Assembly (NCBI RefSeq): GCF_037975245.1
Contig: NC_092575.1
Location: 8,960,001 to 9,024,000, forward strand
Length of the DNA stretch: 64,000 nucleotides
Direction of reading: 5' to 3'
Source: Apostichopus japonicus
Lineage: Eukaryota > Echinodermata > Holothuroidea > Aspidochirotida > Stichopodidae
In this document: positions 1-13,739 of the stretch, in pieces
Layout of the letters: each line of letters begins with the position of its first letter
Numbering within the stretch: the first letter of the stretch is position 1
The notes under the pieces: model-generated
What the model was told of the DNA's origin: nothing
The model's input: the letters and a program-made list of their open reading frames with translations, nothing else
Database searches by the model: none
Position numbers and translations under genes: made by a program

Positions 1-814
1 CTGAAGGATTCACTTTGGTTGTTCAACATAATAAAGTGTAAGGTATCGGCCTTTGGCTATTACTAATACTAACGTAGTGTTTTGTACACCACGGAAGGTG
101 GCACTGAACTCCTATTAGAGTCTATTTTAATCTGCCCGGATGTTCTCCTTCAGGAAAATTGCAGTAGGAGAACATCCTTTTTAATACATTATCAATCATG
201 ATCTGGTTTCCTGTGGCTTGCATGTTGAAGAGCATTAACGGAAGTACATGTGGTAACAAAATTGGGTCAATTGAGACGATTTTAGGCCTCCCGGGGCAGC
301 GTACGAAAATTTAGTAGAGTGAAGAGGTTTGTTTACAAGAAACCGAAACTTCCGGCTCGGATAGCAAAAACACTACATGGTCATGATACGGAAAATGGAT
401 GGTGCCATGAAAGGCCAACTTGTCAGCTATCCGGTGATGTGTAGCGTTTTGCTAGTGAGAACTTCTATCTAGTCTTAGGGTCCTATTTCTTTTGTGACTT
501 GGTGTGTTAGTCATGGGCTTTTAATGGGCGAATGTTACCTGAAACGGGTCGGCATAAGCTTCACAAGGACGCAGACGTGTTGTTTATCCAGGAAATGCAT
601 GTGATTGGCTGAAACCCTAAAGCTTTTCTGAGATCTATTTTCATTGGTGCTAACAATCTGTGTCAATTTTGTGTTGGCAGTGGTAGCTACCGTTTTACAT
701 GTTGGTGTATTGTATCGGGCGCGGTGTGTGACAAAATTATACACCGAATATATTGGTTATAACTTCTCATATATAATAGCTATTCCGTAAAATGTATATG
801 TTACCAGTACCAAG
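1..814. other. No gene recognised; AT-rich unique-looking sequence
   Basis: No open frame here has recognisable domain content. A short minus-strand frame near 535-744 shows no motif and is probably chance. The one structural item is a perfect 12-bp inverted repeat (138-149 and 166-177, core GGATGTTCTCCT) with a 16-nt loop, followed by a T run. In a bacterium this would look like a terminator; in this eukaryotic context no function is assigned. Confidence 0.5.
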
Positions 815-2830
815 TGGGTAAGTAAAACTTTATTTCTCCAAAAAGGAAATTTGTGTACTCTCACTACAAAACAATAAAACGGATATCAAATGTAAATATA
901 TAATATGTAAAAATGTGGGTGTACATAATACGATAGAAAGGATAATAAAAATTAACTTAACAGAGTATCTTAAATAGCTTCATACCACGAGGAATAAAAG
1001 AATCCCGGTGTCTGTTGGTTTTTAGTCCTGGCAGACTCAATTTACCAATGCCTTTTGTCATTTGACTGTCATGCAGTTGATCATCGAGAGGGTGGCTAGA
1101 TTCATCCCATATGAAGTCCAATTTAGATTGAAGAAGACAATATTAGACCGAAACCACTCATTTATGTAAAGGTTATGCATTACCTATTTATATTTTCCAA
1201 AACATATATACAATAATAACTTATATATATATTTTCCTGTAATCATCATAGGCCTGTAAGATGTATCGCATACGGCTCAGCATATAATTTTGTCAAGTTC
1301 GGCGAGCGCATAATATAGGTTATAACCATGCGAACAGCATACGAATGGGCGGTGTCAACGTTTGGCACTAGAACACATGGGCGGGGATTATGCAAATATA
1401 CTAAGCACGTATTGGCTGAAGCAATGTCACTGGTTCTGTGCCAGCGCGCGGTACGGTACAGTAGTTAACAAGTATTATATTGGCATATAGCCAACTATGT
1501 AGCAACTTCACCATTCATCTAAAACCAAAATTAAAGTTCTGAAGGTATTTTACGACTTTGTTAATGGTTTTGCAGGTGTTCCACATGGCAATGTCATCGG
1601 CAAATTGGCTAACTTTTGAACTGGAGATGCTATTGTTTGGAAGTCGTTCATATATAAAGAGTATAAAAGATAGCTTTGTACAGAATTAAACCTTGGGGGG
1701 TTCCGGCTTCCAGAATAAAAGAATTGGAATGCTTAGTATTATAGACAATTTGCATATACCGATCGTTTAAATACCAACAGAGGAGCCTTATAATGTTAGT
1801 TGGGAAGTTGCACTTGAAACATTTTATACCGGAGACCATTATGGCATGTTTTGTCAAAGAATTTTTTCAGCGTCAAGGAAGACTGCCGCTGAGTGAAATT
1901 TGTGTGTAGAGCCGATTTTCGTTCCTTCAGTTAGTCGAGCTTTGGGATTTATTGTTGAATTGCTGGTTCTTAAAATCCAGCCTGAGATGGATTGAAATGA
2001 TTTTGGCTTTCGATGTGACTTCCTATTCTATTATCTAGAATCTTTTCAAAGACTTCCTAGAGCTGAGAGGAGACTAATCGGCCTGTAATTTTCAGGGTTT
2101 GTGAGAATCTTGTTAGGTTTGGGGATAAGAATGGTGAGAGCGTATTTCCATGGTTTTGGGAAATAGCCAGTTCTGAGAATTTCGTTAAAGAACTGAACAC
2201 TAAGTTTAATAAGATTGTCGGGACAGTTTTTTTAGCATATACATTACACCATCTTTGCCAGAGGAAGATGTAGTTAAATGCTAGTTTACACTCGTTACAG
2301 TTGATAGGCTTAATGAGAGGAAATTGGTCATTTAGGATTAGGGTACCGTTAAGATAAAAAGCGTTCGTATGGACAAATTTGTCAATTTCTTGTTTAAAAA
2401 AGGTATTGAAAATTGGATCGCAGGGGATTGTAAAAATATTTTTGAAGGTGGATGCGAAAAGGTGAGTTCTGTCATCTAGACCTTTAATTTTTCTACCTCT
2501 TTTATCTTTATCAATTAGTTGGAGTTTTTAATTGGGTTGAGGATCGCTTTAACTTTTCCAAAACTTTTTGGGATCTCAATCTGTTGAGATAGTTTCATAC
2601 TCTTTCTCTATGCGTACTTTTTTTTTGGCCTTGATTTTGTTTTTGATTACGATTTTTGAGTTGTCTATTTTAGTCTTTAGAAGAAAGTTTCTGGTTTAGA
2701 TAAATTCTTCTTAGTTTTCTCCTAGCCTAAATTAGATTAAGAATTTTATTAGAGGACCAAGTGTGTTCTTAACATCTTTTTAATTGGACAGTTTTTATTA
2801 TAGCTATGCATACTACGAACAAAAATCAGG
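815..2830 (-). pseudogene. Degenerate non-LTR retrotransposon (LINE), reverse transcriptase remnants
   Basis: Read on the minus strand, successive frames give the blocks of a non-LTR reverse transcriptase in the right order. From about 2830 to 2450 there is a pre-RT linker (HTWSSN, then PKSFWK-like and NPIKNS, then KRGRKIKGLDDRTHLFAS). Around 2150-2050 comes an IPKPN...ENYRPISLLSALG block. Near 1700 there is AGTPQG, and at 1604-1581 the catalytic FADDIAMW. Stops and frameshifts separate the blocks, so it is dead. The 3' tail near 815-860 (AAGTAAAACTTTATT followed by CTCCAAA and AGGAAAT) closely resembles the tail of the LINE fragment at about 51.03 kb, which suggests one superfamily (CR1/L2/Jockey-type). 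An endonuclease domain is not recognisable above 2830, so the 5' boundary is approximate. Confidence 0.8.
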
Positions 2831-4655
2831 GAGGCTTTTTAACATCCCTGACACTTTGGAGGTGAAACAGTTTGTAACGCATGCTTTTCACAAACGCTGG
2901 GATATGGTTTTTTTCTACACTTAATTAAACCATAACTTTGCGCTGTGGCTTAAAATCCCCATGTTGGTTAGAAATTAATCTTTTAAACATTTCTGATGAT
3001 AATCACACCAACTTTATGATTGTGAGAGATATTTTTTTGATGTCAACTTGGAAATTCGTCTTTGTACTGCAGCATGCAATTCGTTAGGTCTAATCGTAGA
3101 GTGAAACTAGTAGTTTACCATTTTATCGTTACTGCTTTGTTTTCAGCTCCTTGCAGCAGCCCTTTTGAAAACGTTCGTTTATTATTAAGTGTGTACCCAT
3201 TTTTGACAATGAATTTCGTATCTGACCTTTTTAGGTGTGCTAATAGTAGTTGTACCAGAGGTCATAAACTCCAGAAATTATAAAGTAGGATTAATATTCG
3301 GCAGAACTGTTTTCTAATAGGTTGTGAATGAGGGGAACGGTTTGCTTGAGAAAGTTGAACTTGCAGGAAGTGTAAATGGGTTTAAGAATGCTTTGGACAA
3401 GCATCGTAATCCGGTCTGGATTTTGGTGTCTTTATTTTCCCCGTCTCCCATAGGTCCTTGATTGTCTCTCCTGATCGTTTTTTTCTAAACTGCTTAATCA
3501 TTGTTAGACGCTATGAACTCTGTGTTCAAAATTGCTAACGTCAACATCGACCCAAGTAGAATAAATGCCAATTCGGTATAGGTATGTTTCAATATCATTG
3601 ACTAAATTGCGTTAATTTTGGCTAGAGGACAGTCCTATGCAGATGTTTGCACAACTTACCATCGCTACGAAAATTTTCTTCCTATCTTTATCGCTGGATT
3701 GATCTATGTCTAATCAGCCTGATAAATCTAGGCCTGTAACAACTAATGTAACGTAAGTGGCCAACGCCGGTAATCTTTCTTCTATGTTCTGTTTGAAATT
3801 AGGCTAGGTTTAACTAAACTGACGCCTAGGGCTTGCCTAAGAAAGGTGTTGCTAGCCTAGGCCTATACTCCTAACACACTACTAGCTAAAGAAGTACTAG
3901 TAGTAGTAGCGATAAAAGGCAACTGTACATGTTAAGGTATTTATATTTCCTGGGCTAGTCCCTAACTAGATTTGAATGGTTAGTCCTAAGGTAGATGTCA
4001 TTTCTCTGGCTGGGATGAGATGAACCCAGCTAGACTACAACACTTTTAAAGACAAGCAAATGCAAACATATCTCTTATTCTTAATATTCATGAGCCTGCT
4101 TGTTGGGGATACTTTGGCAGATGCAACAAATTATTCAGATAGTGCGGGTAAGGTAGCGCTGATCTCAAGCAATGTCAGTTGGATAGTGCTTTGTACACCT
4201 TTAAAGCTAAGTTTATGAGAAATATGCCAAAATGATTTGAACTCCGCCTAAAATTAAATCCTTTTCTAAATTGCTGTAACTTTACAACAATCATATGATG
4301 TTAATGTACGTTTCATGAAAATGAATACCTTGAGTCATTCAGATATAGAACTGATGTCAATTATTAACATCCAGTCAATAAGTTGTAGGCTAACTAGTAC
4401 CACCTAGATTTAATTTATTTACCAAACAGTTTGCATATTGTCACTAGGCCTACCTACTAGCCAATGGTAGCTGCACCTTCTGCAGTTTAACGTTGTAATA
4501 AATTGCAAAAGCTAGAATCCTCATGATTTGCCATCATCATCTACCCACCATTTTAAAATATATGATTTTGAATAGTTTGATATACATACAGATCTCTCTT
4601 ATTGTTTCATATTTTATATTATTACATCATTTGATATGACATTTCATCAAACTTT
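2831..4655. other. No gene recognised; AT-rich intergenic sequence
   Basis: No frame gives a recognisable domain. The first part could hold further decayed 5' sequence of the neighbouring LINE, but I could not find endonuclease motifs. Around 3790-3990 the sequence is dense in CTAGG/AGGCCTA motifs and a short TAG microsatellite (about 3894-3909), a texture common in some marine invertebrate genomes. Confidence 0.45.
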
Positions 4656-5155
4656 CTAGTATAGTCAGTATTGCGAAGTTCGCCATACTGCGAAGTTCGG
4701 GCACCCTAAGAAATACACGATTTTCACCATGAAAACCTACAGGAAGAGCCAAATTTCACCAAAAAGTACGAAGCTACAGTTATTTTCTCTCCAAAATGAC
4801 CCGTGTGCAAGAAATTACTTACATATTTGTCAATAAAATGACGAAGATCTATGAAGTCTGTTATAATTACTGAAAGAGCAACAGCGCCACCAATTTTTAC
4901 CAGCGCCACACTGTAGGTTGCGTGGCCGAAATTCGCAATACTCTAGCAAGAAATACCAGTTCCACAATCACGAAGAATCTTCTTGGAAAACAACGTGAAA
5001 ACAGTTTGCAGGAAAGAAAGTTTGGCCGTGTATCGTACTATAACAAAATTCTCCCACCATATGAAGTATATTTTCAAATGATTTATACCAGAAGATTTAG
5101 TTTTGGGGTGTTTTAAGTCTTAAGTGGGCGAACTTCGAAGTCACCATCCTACTTG
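4656..5155. mobile_element. Possible short inverted-repeat element (MITE-like)
   Basis: The two ends carry related sequence in inverted orientation: 4656-4684 and the reverse complement of 5127-5155 agree at about 19 of 29 positions, including an identical 11-bp inner core CGAAGTTCGCC. The core CGAAGTTCG occurs a second time at about 4691-4699. No target-site duplication was found and the interior has no recognisable coding sequence. This may be an old non-autonomous element or chance similarity. Confidence 0.3.
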
Positions 5156-5160
5156 ATACA

Positions 5161-5611
5161 TTTTGCAGGTTTTCTCCAGCAACTAACATCCAATAAAGAA
5201 TCCCGCAGCCACCAACAACAAACCAACTCACCAGCCTTGTTCTTGTATGTATTATCATTTAGATTGTTTCTATAATAAATTTATTGGATGTTTAAGTACA
5301 CATCTTCCAACATAAACAAATAATTTGGATGTTGTATATGCTTTGTTTTCTAGAGAATTTTAAATTAGATATTGATGTCATTTGAAAAGACAGTTTGGTA
5401 ACTCTTTTCTGTGTTTTTCTATTGCAGTCTTTCCCTAGCCAGCATCCACTGCAACTTTCTTGGCATTCTACCATTTTACAGCCAGCAAACAAACCAACAA
5501 CCACACCAGCCAGTCTTTTACCACCAGCATTGTGTGTATGTTGTTGTATGTTTGTTTGTTCTATGTCATGTAGTTTAATATGTTAAATCCAATCAACCTT
5601 TCTTTTTTTTT
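5161..5611 (+). repeat. Two diverged exon-like modules preceding the first array
   Basis: Two segments, about 5169-5245 and 5428-5545, share a CAGCCA...AACAAACCAAC...CACCAGCC core. Each is preceded by a pyrimidine-rich stretch ending in TTGCAG (5161-5168 and about 5411-5427) and followed by a GTATGT or GTGTATG donor-like sequence. Each is also open in one frame (starting FLQQLTSNKESRSHQQQ and SFPSQHPLQLSWHSTILQP respectively). They therefore resemble two short duplicated exons with their introns. The spacing and the AC-rich then GT-rich layout foreshadow the array that starts at 5612, so they may be its ancestral units. No protein family is recognised and transcription is unknown. Confidence 0.4.
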
Positions 5612-8600
5612 GGTTAATAGGTGTAAGACGAAGATGACTACAACAACAATGTTGGTCGTGGTGATGAATGAGGACAGGGACAACGAAGGTCAGCAGTGAA
5701 CACAACAACAACTACAACAAAAGTTGGTGGTGGACACCACAACAACAACAAAGGTTGGTGGCGGACACAACAAAAACAACAACAAAGGTTGTGGTGATGT
5801 GGAGGAGGACAAGGTTGGTTTGTTGTTTGTTTGTTCTATGTTTGTTTGTTCTATGTTTTGTTTGTTTGTTCTATGTTAGTTTCTTCTTTGTTTGTTTGAT
5901 ATGTTTGTTTGTTGTTTGTTTGATGTATGTTTGTTTGTTGTTTAATGCTCAATCCAATAAAGCTTTCTTTTTTTTCTTGTTAGTAAGTTGACTACAACAA
6001 CAACAGCAACAAAAGTTGGTGGTGAACACAACAACATAAACAACAAGAACAACAAAGGTTGTGGTGCTCGGAGGACGACAAAGGTTGGCAGTGGACACAA
6101 CAACAAAGAGCTTGTCGAGGAAGACCACAACAAAGTTGTGTTTGTTCCATGTATGTTCAATTTATCATTCATTTTTTTCATGTTTGTTTTTAGTTTGTTT
6201 GTTTGTTCTATGTTATGTTTGTTTGTTTGATGTATTTTTGTTTGTTGTTTGTTTGATGTATGTTTGTTTCTTGTGTAATGCCCAATCCAATTAAGCTTTC
6301 TTTTTTTTCTTGTTAAAAGGTGTAAGACGAAGTTGACTACAACAACAACAACAGCAACAAAAGTTGGTGGTGGACACAACAACAAAAACAAAAACAACAA
6401 CAAAGGTTGTGGTAATGCGGAGGACGGCGACAAAGGTTGGCAGTGGACACAACAACAAAGAGCTTGTCCAGGAAGACAACAACAAGGTTGTGTTTGTTCC
6501 ATGTTTGTTCAATTTATCATTGAATTTTTTTTTCATGTTAGTTTGTTGATTGTTTGTTCTATGTTATGTTTCTTGTTTGTTTGATATGTTTGTTTGTTAG
6601 ATGTATTTTTGTTTGTTTGTTTTTTAATGCCCAATCCAATTTAAGCTTTCTTTTTTTTCTTGTTAATAGGAGTAAGACCAAGTTGACTACAGCAACAACA
6701 ACAGCAACAAAAGTTGGTGGTGGACACAACAACAAAAACAACAACAACAACAAAGGTTGTGGTGTTGCGGAGGACGACAAAGGTTGTGTTTGTTCCATGT
6801 TTCTTCAATTTATCATTGATTTTTTTTTCATGTTTGTTTTTAGTTTGTTTGTTCTATGTTATGTTTCTTCTTTGTTTGTTTGATATGTTTGTTTGTTTTT
6901 TGTTGGATGTATTTTTGTTTGTTGTTTGTTAGATGTATTTTTGTTTGTTGTTTGTTAGATGTATTTTTGTTTGTTAGATGTATTTTTGTTTGTTTGCTGT
7001 TTAATGCCCAATCCAATTAAGCTTTTTTTCTTGTTAATAGGTGTAGGATGAAGTTGACTACAACAGCAACAAAAGTTGGTGGTGGACACAACAACAAAAA
7101 CAACAACAACAACAAAGGTTGTGGTGATGCGAAGGACGACGACAAAGGTTGGCAGTGGACACAACAACAAAGAGCTTGTCGAGGAAGACAACAACAAGGT
7201 TGTGTTTGTTCCATGTTTGTTCAATTTATCATTGAATGTTTTTTATGTTTGTTTGTTCTATGTTGGTTTCTTCTTTGTTTGTTTGATATGTTTGTTTGTT
7301 GTTTGTTTGTTGTTTGTTTGATGTATGTTTGTTTCTTGTTTAATGCCCAATCCTGGTAAGCTTTCTTTTTTTCTTGTTTATAGGTGTAAGACGATTTTTC
7401 TACAACAACAAAAACAGTTGGTCTTGGACACAACAACAAAAACAACAACAACAACAAAGGTTGTGGTGATACGGAGGACGACAAAGGTCGGCAGTGGACA
7501 CAACAACAAAGAGTTTGTCGAGGAAGACAACAACAAGGTTGTGTTTGTTCCATGTTTGTTCAATTTATCATTGAATTTTTTTTCATGTTTGTTTTTAGTT
7601 TGTTTGTTCTATGTTATGTTTCTTCTTTGTTTGTTTGATATGTTTTTTTTTTTTTTGTTGGATGTATTTTTGTTTGTTGTTTGTTAGATGTATTTTTGTT
7701 TGTTTGCTGTTTAATGCCCAATCCAATTAAGCTTTTTTTCTTGTTAATAGGTGTAGGACGAAGTTGACTACAACAACAACAACAGCAACAAAAGTTGGTG
7801 GTGGACACAACAACAAAAACAACAACAACAACAAAGGTTGTGGTGATGCGGAGGACGACGACAAAGGTTGGCAGTGGACACAACAACAACAGAGCTTGTC
7901 GAGGAAGACAACAACAAGGTTGTGTTTGTTCCATGTTTGTTCAATTTATCATGTTTTTTATGTTTGTTTGTTCTATGTTAGTTTCTTCTTTGTTTGTTTG
8001 ATATGTTTGTTTGTTGTTTGTTTGATGTATGTTTGTTTCTTGTTTAATGCCCAATCCTGTTAAGCTTTCTTTTTTTTTCTTCTTTATAGGTGTAAGACCA
8101 TTTTTCTACAACAACAACAACAGCAACAACAGTTGGTCTTCGACGCAACAACAAAAACAACAACAACAACAAAGGTTGTGGTGATGCGGAGGACGACAAA
8201 GGTTGGCAGTGGACACAACAACAAAGAGGTTGTTGAGGAAGACAACAACAAGGTTGTGTTTGTTCCATGTTTGTTCAATTTATCATTGAATTTTTTTTCA
8301 TGTTTGTTTTTAGTTTGTTTGTTCTATGTTATGTTTCTTCTTTGTTTGTTTGATATGTTTGTTTGTTGGATGTATTTGTTTGTTGTTTGTTGGATGTATT
8401 TGTTTGTTGTTTGTTAGATGTATTTTTGTTGTTTGTTAGATGTATTTTTGTTAGTTTGCTGTTTAATGCCCAATCCAATTAAGCTTTTTTTCTTGTTAAT
8501 AGGTGTAGGACGAAGTTGACTACAACAACAACAACAGCAACAAAAGTTGGTGGTGGACACAACAACAAAAACAACAACAACAACAAAGGTTGTGGTGATG

Positions 8601-9479
8601 CGGAGGACGACAAAGGTTGGCAGTGGACGCAACAACAAAGAGCTTGTCGAGGAAGACAACAACAAGGTTGTGTTTGTTCCATGTTTGTTCAATTTATCAT
8701 TGAATTTTTTTCATGTTTGTTTTTAGTTTGTTTGTTCTATGTTATGTTTCTTCTTTGTTTGTTTGATATGTTTGTTTGTTGGATGTATTTGTTTGTTGTT
8801 TGTTGGATGTATTTTTGTTTGTTGTTTGTTAGATGTATTTTTGTTGTTTGTTAGATGTATTTTTGTTAGTTTGCTGTTTAATGCCCAATCCAATTAAGCT
8901 TTTTTTCTTGTTAATAGGTGTAGGACGAAGTTGACTACAACAACAACAGCAACAAAAGTTGGTGGTGGACACAACAACAAAAACAACAACAACAACAAAG
9001 GTTGTGGTGATGCGGAGGACGACGACAAAGGTTGGCAGTGGACGCAACAACAAAGAGCTTGTCGAGGAAGACAACAACAAGGTTGTGTTTGTTCCATGTT
9101 TGTTCAATTTATCATTGAATGTTTTTTATGTTTGTTTGTTCTGTTATGTTTCTTCTTTGTTTGCTTGATATGTTTGTTTGTTGTTTGTTTGATGTATTTT
9201 TGTTTGTTGCTTGTTTGATGTATGTTTGTTTCTTGTTTAATGCCCAATCCTGTTAAGCTTTCTTTTTTTTTCTTGTTTATAGGTGTAAGACGATTTTTCT
9301 ACAACAACAACAACAGCAACAACAGTTGGTCTTGGACACAACAACAAAAACAACAACAACAAAGGTTGTGGTGATGCAAAGGACGACAAAGGTCGGCAGT
9401 GGACACAACAACAAAGAGCTTATCGAGGAAGACAACAACAAGGTTGTGTTTGTTTGTTCTATGTAATTTTTTTTTTTTT

Positions 9480-11400
9480 TTGATATGTTTGTTTGTTACA
9501 TGTATTTTTGTTTGTTTGTTTGTTGATTAATACTCAATCCAATTAACCTTTCTTTTTTTTCTTGTTCATAGGTGTAGGACGAAGTTGACTACAACAACAA
9601 CAACAGCAACAAAAGTTGGTGGTTGACACAACAACAAAAACAACAACAACAACAGAGGTTGTGGTGATGCGGAGGAAGACGACAAAGGTTGGCAGTGGAC
9701 ACAACAACAAAGAGCTTGTCGAGGAAGACAACAACAAGGTTGTGTTTGTTCCATGTTTGTTCAATTTACCATTGAATGTTTTTGCATGTTGTTTTTAGTT
9801 TGTTTCTTCTATGTTATGTTTCTTTGATTGTTTGATGTATGTTTGTTTGTTTTTTGTTTGATGTATCTTTGTTTGTTGTTTGTTTGATGTATGTTTGTTT
9901 GTTTGTTGTTTAATTCCCAATCCAATTAACCTTTCTTTTTTTTCTTGTTAATAGGTCGAAGTTGACTACAACAACAACAACAGCAACAAAAGTTAGTGGT
10001 GGACACAAAAACAACAACAACAAAGGTTGTGGTGATGCGGAGGACGACAAAGGTCGGCAGTGGACACAACAACAAAGAGGTTGTCGAGGAAGACAACAAC
10101 AACAAGGTTGTTTGTTCCATGTTTGTTCAATTTACCATTGAATGTTTATGCATGTTTGTTTTTAGTTTGTTTCTTCTATGTTATGTTTCTTCTTTGTTTG
10201 TTTGATGTATGTTTGTTTGTTTGTTGTTTGATGTATTTTGGTTTGTTTTTTGTTTGATGTATGTTTGTTTGTTTGTTGTTTAATTCCCAATCCAATCAAC
10301 CTTTCTTTTTTTTCTTGTTAATAGGTCGAAGTTGACTACAACAACAACAACAGCAACAAAAGTTGGTGGTGGACACAACAACAAAAACAACAACAACAAC
10401 AAAGGTTGTGGTGATGCGGAGGACGACGACAAAGGTTGGCAGTGGACACAACAACAAAGAGCTTGTCGAGGAACACAACAACAAGGTTGTGTTTGTTCCA
10501 TGTTTGTTCAATTTATCATTGAATGTTTTTTATGTTTGTTTGTTCTGTTATGTTTCTTCTTTGTTTGCTTGATATGTTTGTTTGTTGTTTGTTTGATGTA
10601 TTTTTGTTTGTTGCTTGTTTGATGTATGTTTGTTTCTTGTTTAATGCCCAATCCTGTTAAGCTTTCTTTTTTTTCTTGTTTATAGGTGTAAGACGATTTT
10701 TCTACAACAACAACAACAGTTGGTGATGCAGAGGACGACAAAGGTCGGCAGTGGACACAACAACAAAGAGCTTGTCGAGGAAGACAACAACAAGGTTGTG
10801 TTTGTTCCATGTTTGTTCAATTTATCATTGAATTTTTTTTCATGTTTGTTTCTAGTTTGTTTGTTCTATGTAATTTTTTTGTTTTTTTTTTGATATGTTT
10901 GTTTGTTACATGTATTTTTGTTTGTTTGTTTGTTGATTAATACTCAATCCAATTAACCTTTCTTGTTTTTCTTGTTCATAGGTGTAGGACGAAGTTGACT
11001 ACAACAACAACAACAGCAACAAAAGTTGGTGGTTGACACAACAACAAAAACAACAACAACAACAGAGGTTGTGGTGATGCGGAGGAAGACGACAAAGGTT
11101 GGCAGTGGACACAACAACAAAGAGCTTGTCGAGGAAGACAACAACAAGGTTGTGTTTGTTCCATGTTTGTTCAATTTACCATTGAATGTTTTTGCATGTT
11201 GTTTTTAGTTTGTTTCTTCTATGTTATGTTTCTTTGATTGTTTGATGTATGTTTGTTTGTTTTTTGTTTGATGTATCTTTGTTTGTTGTTTGTTTGATGT
11301 ATGTTTGTTTGTTTGTTGTTTAATTCCCAATCCAATTAACCTTTCTTTTTTTTCTTGTTAATAGGTCGAAGTTGACTACAACAACAACAGCAACAAAAGT
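9480..11400 (+). repeat. Duplicated segment inside array 1 (1,410-bp spacing)
   Basis: The segment of about 9480-9990 recurs at about 10890-11400 with the same unusual features: a long T run followed by TTACATGTA, the GATTAATACTCAATCC variant of the unit end, and the GGTTGACACA variant of the CAA block. Corresponding positions differ by exactly 1,410 bp over several hundred bases. This marks a multi-unit duplication separate from the 2,027-bp higher-order repeat further right. Confidence 0.75.
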
Positions 11401-13739
11401 TGGTGGTGGACACAAAAACAACAACAACAAAGGTTATGGTGATGCGGAGGACGACAAAGGTCGGCAGTGGACACAACAACAAAGAGCTTGTCGAGGAAGA
11501 CAACAACAACAAGGTTGTTTGTTCCATGTTTGTTCAATTTACCATTGAATGTTTTTGCATGTTGTTTTTAGTTTGTTTCTTCTATGTTATGTTTCTTTGA
11601 TTGTTTGATGTATGTTTGTTTGTTTTTTGTTTGATGTATGTTTGTTTGTTGTTTGTTTGATGTATGTTTGTTTGTTTGTTGTTTAATTCCCAATCCAATT
11701 AACCTTTCTTTTTGTTCTTGTTAATAGGTCGAAGTTGACTACAACAACAACAACAGCAACAAAAGTTGGTGGTGGACACAACAACAAAAACAACAACAAC
11801 AAAGGTTGTGGTGATGCGGAGGACGACAAAGGTCGGCAGTGGACACAACAACAAAGAGCTTGTCGAGGAAGACAACAACAAGGTTGTTTGTTCCATGTTT
11901 GTTCAATTTATCATTGAATTTTTTTTATGTTTGTTTGTTCTATGTTAGTTTCTTCTTTGATATGTTTGTTTGTTGTTTGTTTGATGTATTTTTGTTTGTT
12001 GTTTGTTTGATGTATGTTTGTTTCTTGTTTAATGCCCAATCCTGTTAAGCTTTCTTTTTTTTCTTGTTAATAGGTGAAAGACAAAGTTGACTACAACAAT
12101 GACAACAGCAACAAAAGTTGGTGGTGGACACAACAACAAAAACAACAACAACAACAGAGGTTGTGGTGATGCGGAGGAAGACGACAAAGGTTGGCAGTGG
12201 ACACAACAACAAAGAGCTTGTCGAGGAAGACAACAGTTACAAGGTTGTGTTTGTTCCATGTTTGTTCAATTTACCATTGAATGTTTTTGCATGTTTGTTT
12301 TTACTTTGTTTCTTCTATGTTATGTTTCTTCTTTGTTTGTTTGATGTATGTTTGTTTGTTTTTTGTTTGATGTATGTTTGTTCGTTGTTTGTTTGATGTA
12401 TGTTTGTTTGTTTGTTGTTTAATTCCCAATCCAATTAACCTTTCTTTTTTTTCTTGTTAATAGGTCGAAGTTGACTACAACAACAACAACAGCAACAAAA
12501 GTTGGTGGTGGACACAACAACAAAAACAACAACAACAAAGGTTGTGGTTCTATGTTATGTTTCTTCTTTGTTTGTTTGATATGTTTGTTTGTTGTTTGTT
12601 GGATGTATTTTTGTTTGTTGTGTTAGATGTATTTTTGTTTGTTGTTTGTTAGATGTATTTTTGTTTGTTTGCTGTTTAATGCCCAATCCAATTAAGCTTT
12701 TTTTCTTGTTAATAGGTGTAGGACGAAGTTCACTACAACAACAACAACAGCAACAACAGTTGGTCTTGGACACAACAACAAAAACAACAACAACAACAAC
12801 AAAGGTTGTGGTGATGCGGACGATGACAAAGGTCGGCAGTGGACACAACAACAAAGAGCTTGTCGAGGAAGACAACAACAAGGTTGTGTTTGTTCCATGT
12901 TTGTTCAATTTATCATTGAATTTTTTTTCATGTTTGTTTTTAGTTTGTTTGTTCTATGTTAGGTTTCTTCTTTGTTTGTTTGATATGTTTGTTTGTTGGA
13001 TGTATTTGTTTGTTGTTTGTTGGATGTATTTTTGTTTGTTGTTTGTTAGATGTATTTTTGTTGTTTGTTAGATGTATTTTTTTTAGTTTGCTGTTTAATG
13101 CCCAATCCAATTAAGCTTTTTTTCTTGTTAATAGGTGTAGGACGAAGTTGACTACAACAACAACAACAGCAACAAAAGTTGGTGGTGGACACAACAACAA
13201 AAACAACAACAACAACAAAGGTTGTGGTGATGCGGAGGACGACGACAAAGGTTGGCAGTGGACACAACAACAAAGAGCTTGTCGAGGAAGACAACAACAA
13301 GGTTGTGTTTGTTCCATGTTTGTTCAATTTATCATTGAATGTTTTTTATGTTTGTTTGTTCTATGTTATGTTTCTTCTTTGTTTGCTTGATATGTTTGTT
13401 TGTTGTTTGTTTGATGTATTTTTGTTTGTTGCTTGTTTGATGTATGTTTGTTTCTTGTTTAATGCCCAATCCTGTTAAGCTTTCTTTTTTTTTCTTGTTT
13501 ATAGGTGTAAGACGATTTTTCTACAACAACAACAACAGCAACAACAGTTGGTCTTGGACACAACAACAAAAACAACAACAACAAAGGTTGTGGTGATGCA
13601 GAGGACGACAAAGGTCGGCAGTGGACACAACAACAAAGAGCTTGTCGAGGAAGACAACAACAAGGTTGTGTTTGTTCCATGTTTGTTCAATTTACCATTG
13701 AATGTTTTTGCATGTTTGTTTTTAGTTTGTTTTTTTCTA

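Noticed and set aside
138-177. Stem-loop followed by T residues as a rho-independent terminator
   Set aside because: The context is eukaryotic and there is no adjacent gene; 12-bp inverted repeats occur by chance at this scale.
3062-3283. 73-codon plus frame
   Set aside because: No recognisable domain or signal; its length is within chance expectation for a kilobase-scale non-coding stretch.
5395-5586. 63-codon plus frame as a stand-alone small protein gene
   Set aside because: Its first part is the pyrimidine tract and acceptor of the exon-like module and its last part is GTTTG repeat. It is noted only as a possible exon.
5668-6502. Frames of up to 186 codons at the start of array 1, rich in Thr, Asn and Gln or in Leu, Cys and Val, as possible mucin-like or cysteine-rich proteins
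   Set aside because: They occur on both strands and in several phases, differ from unit to unit by slippage, usually lack ATG starts, and run through the acceptor-like and GTTTG blocks. Low-complexity sequence without stop triplets explains them.
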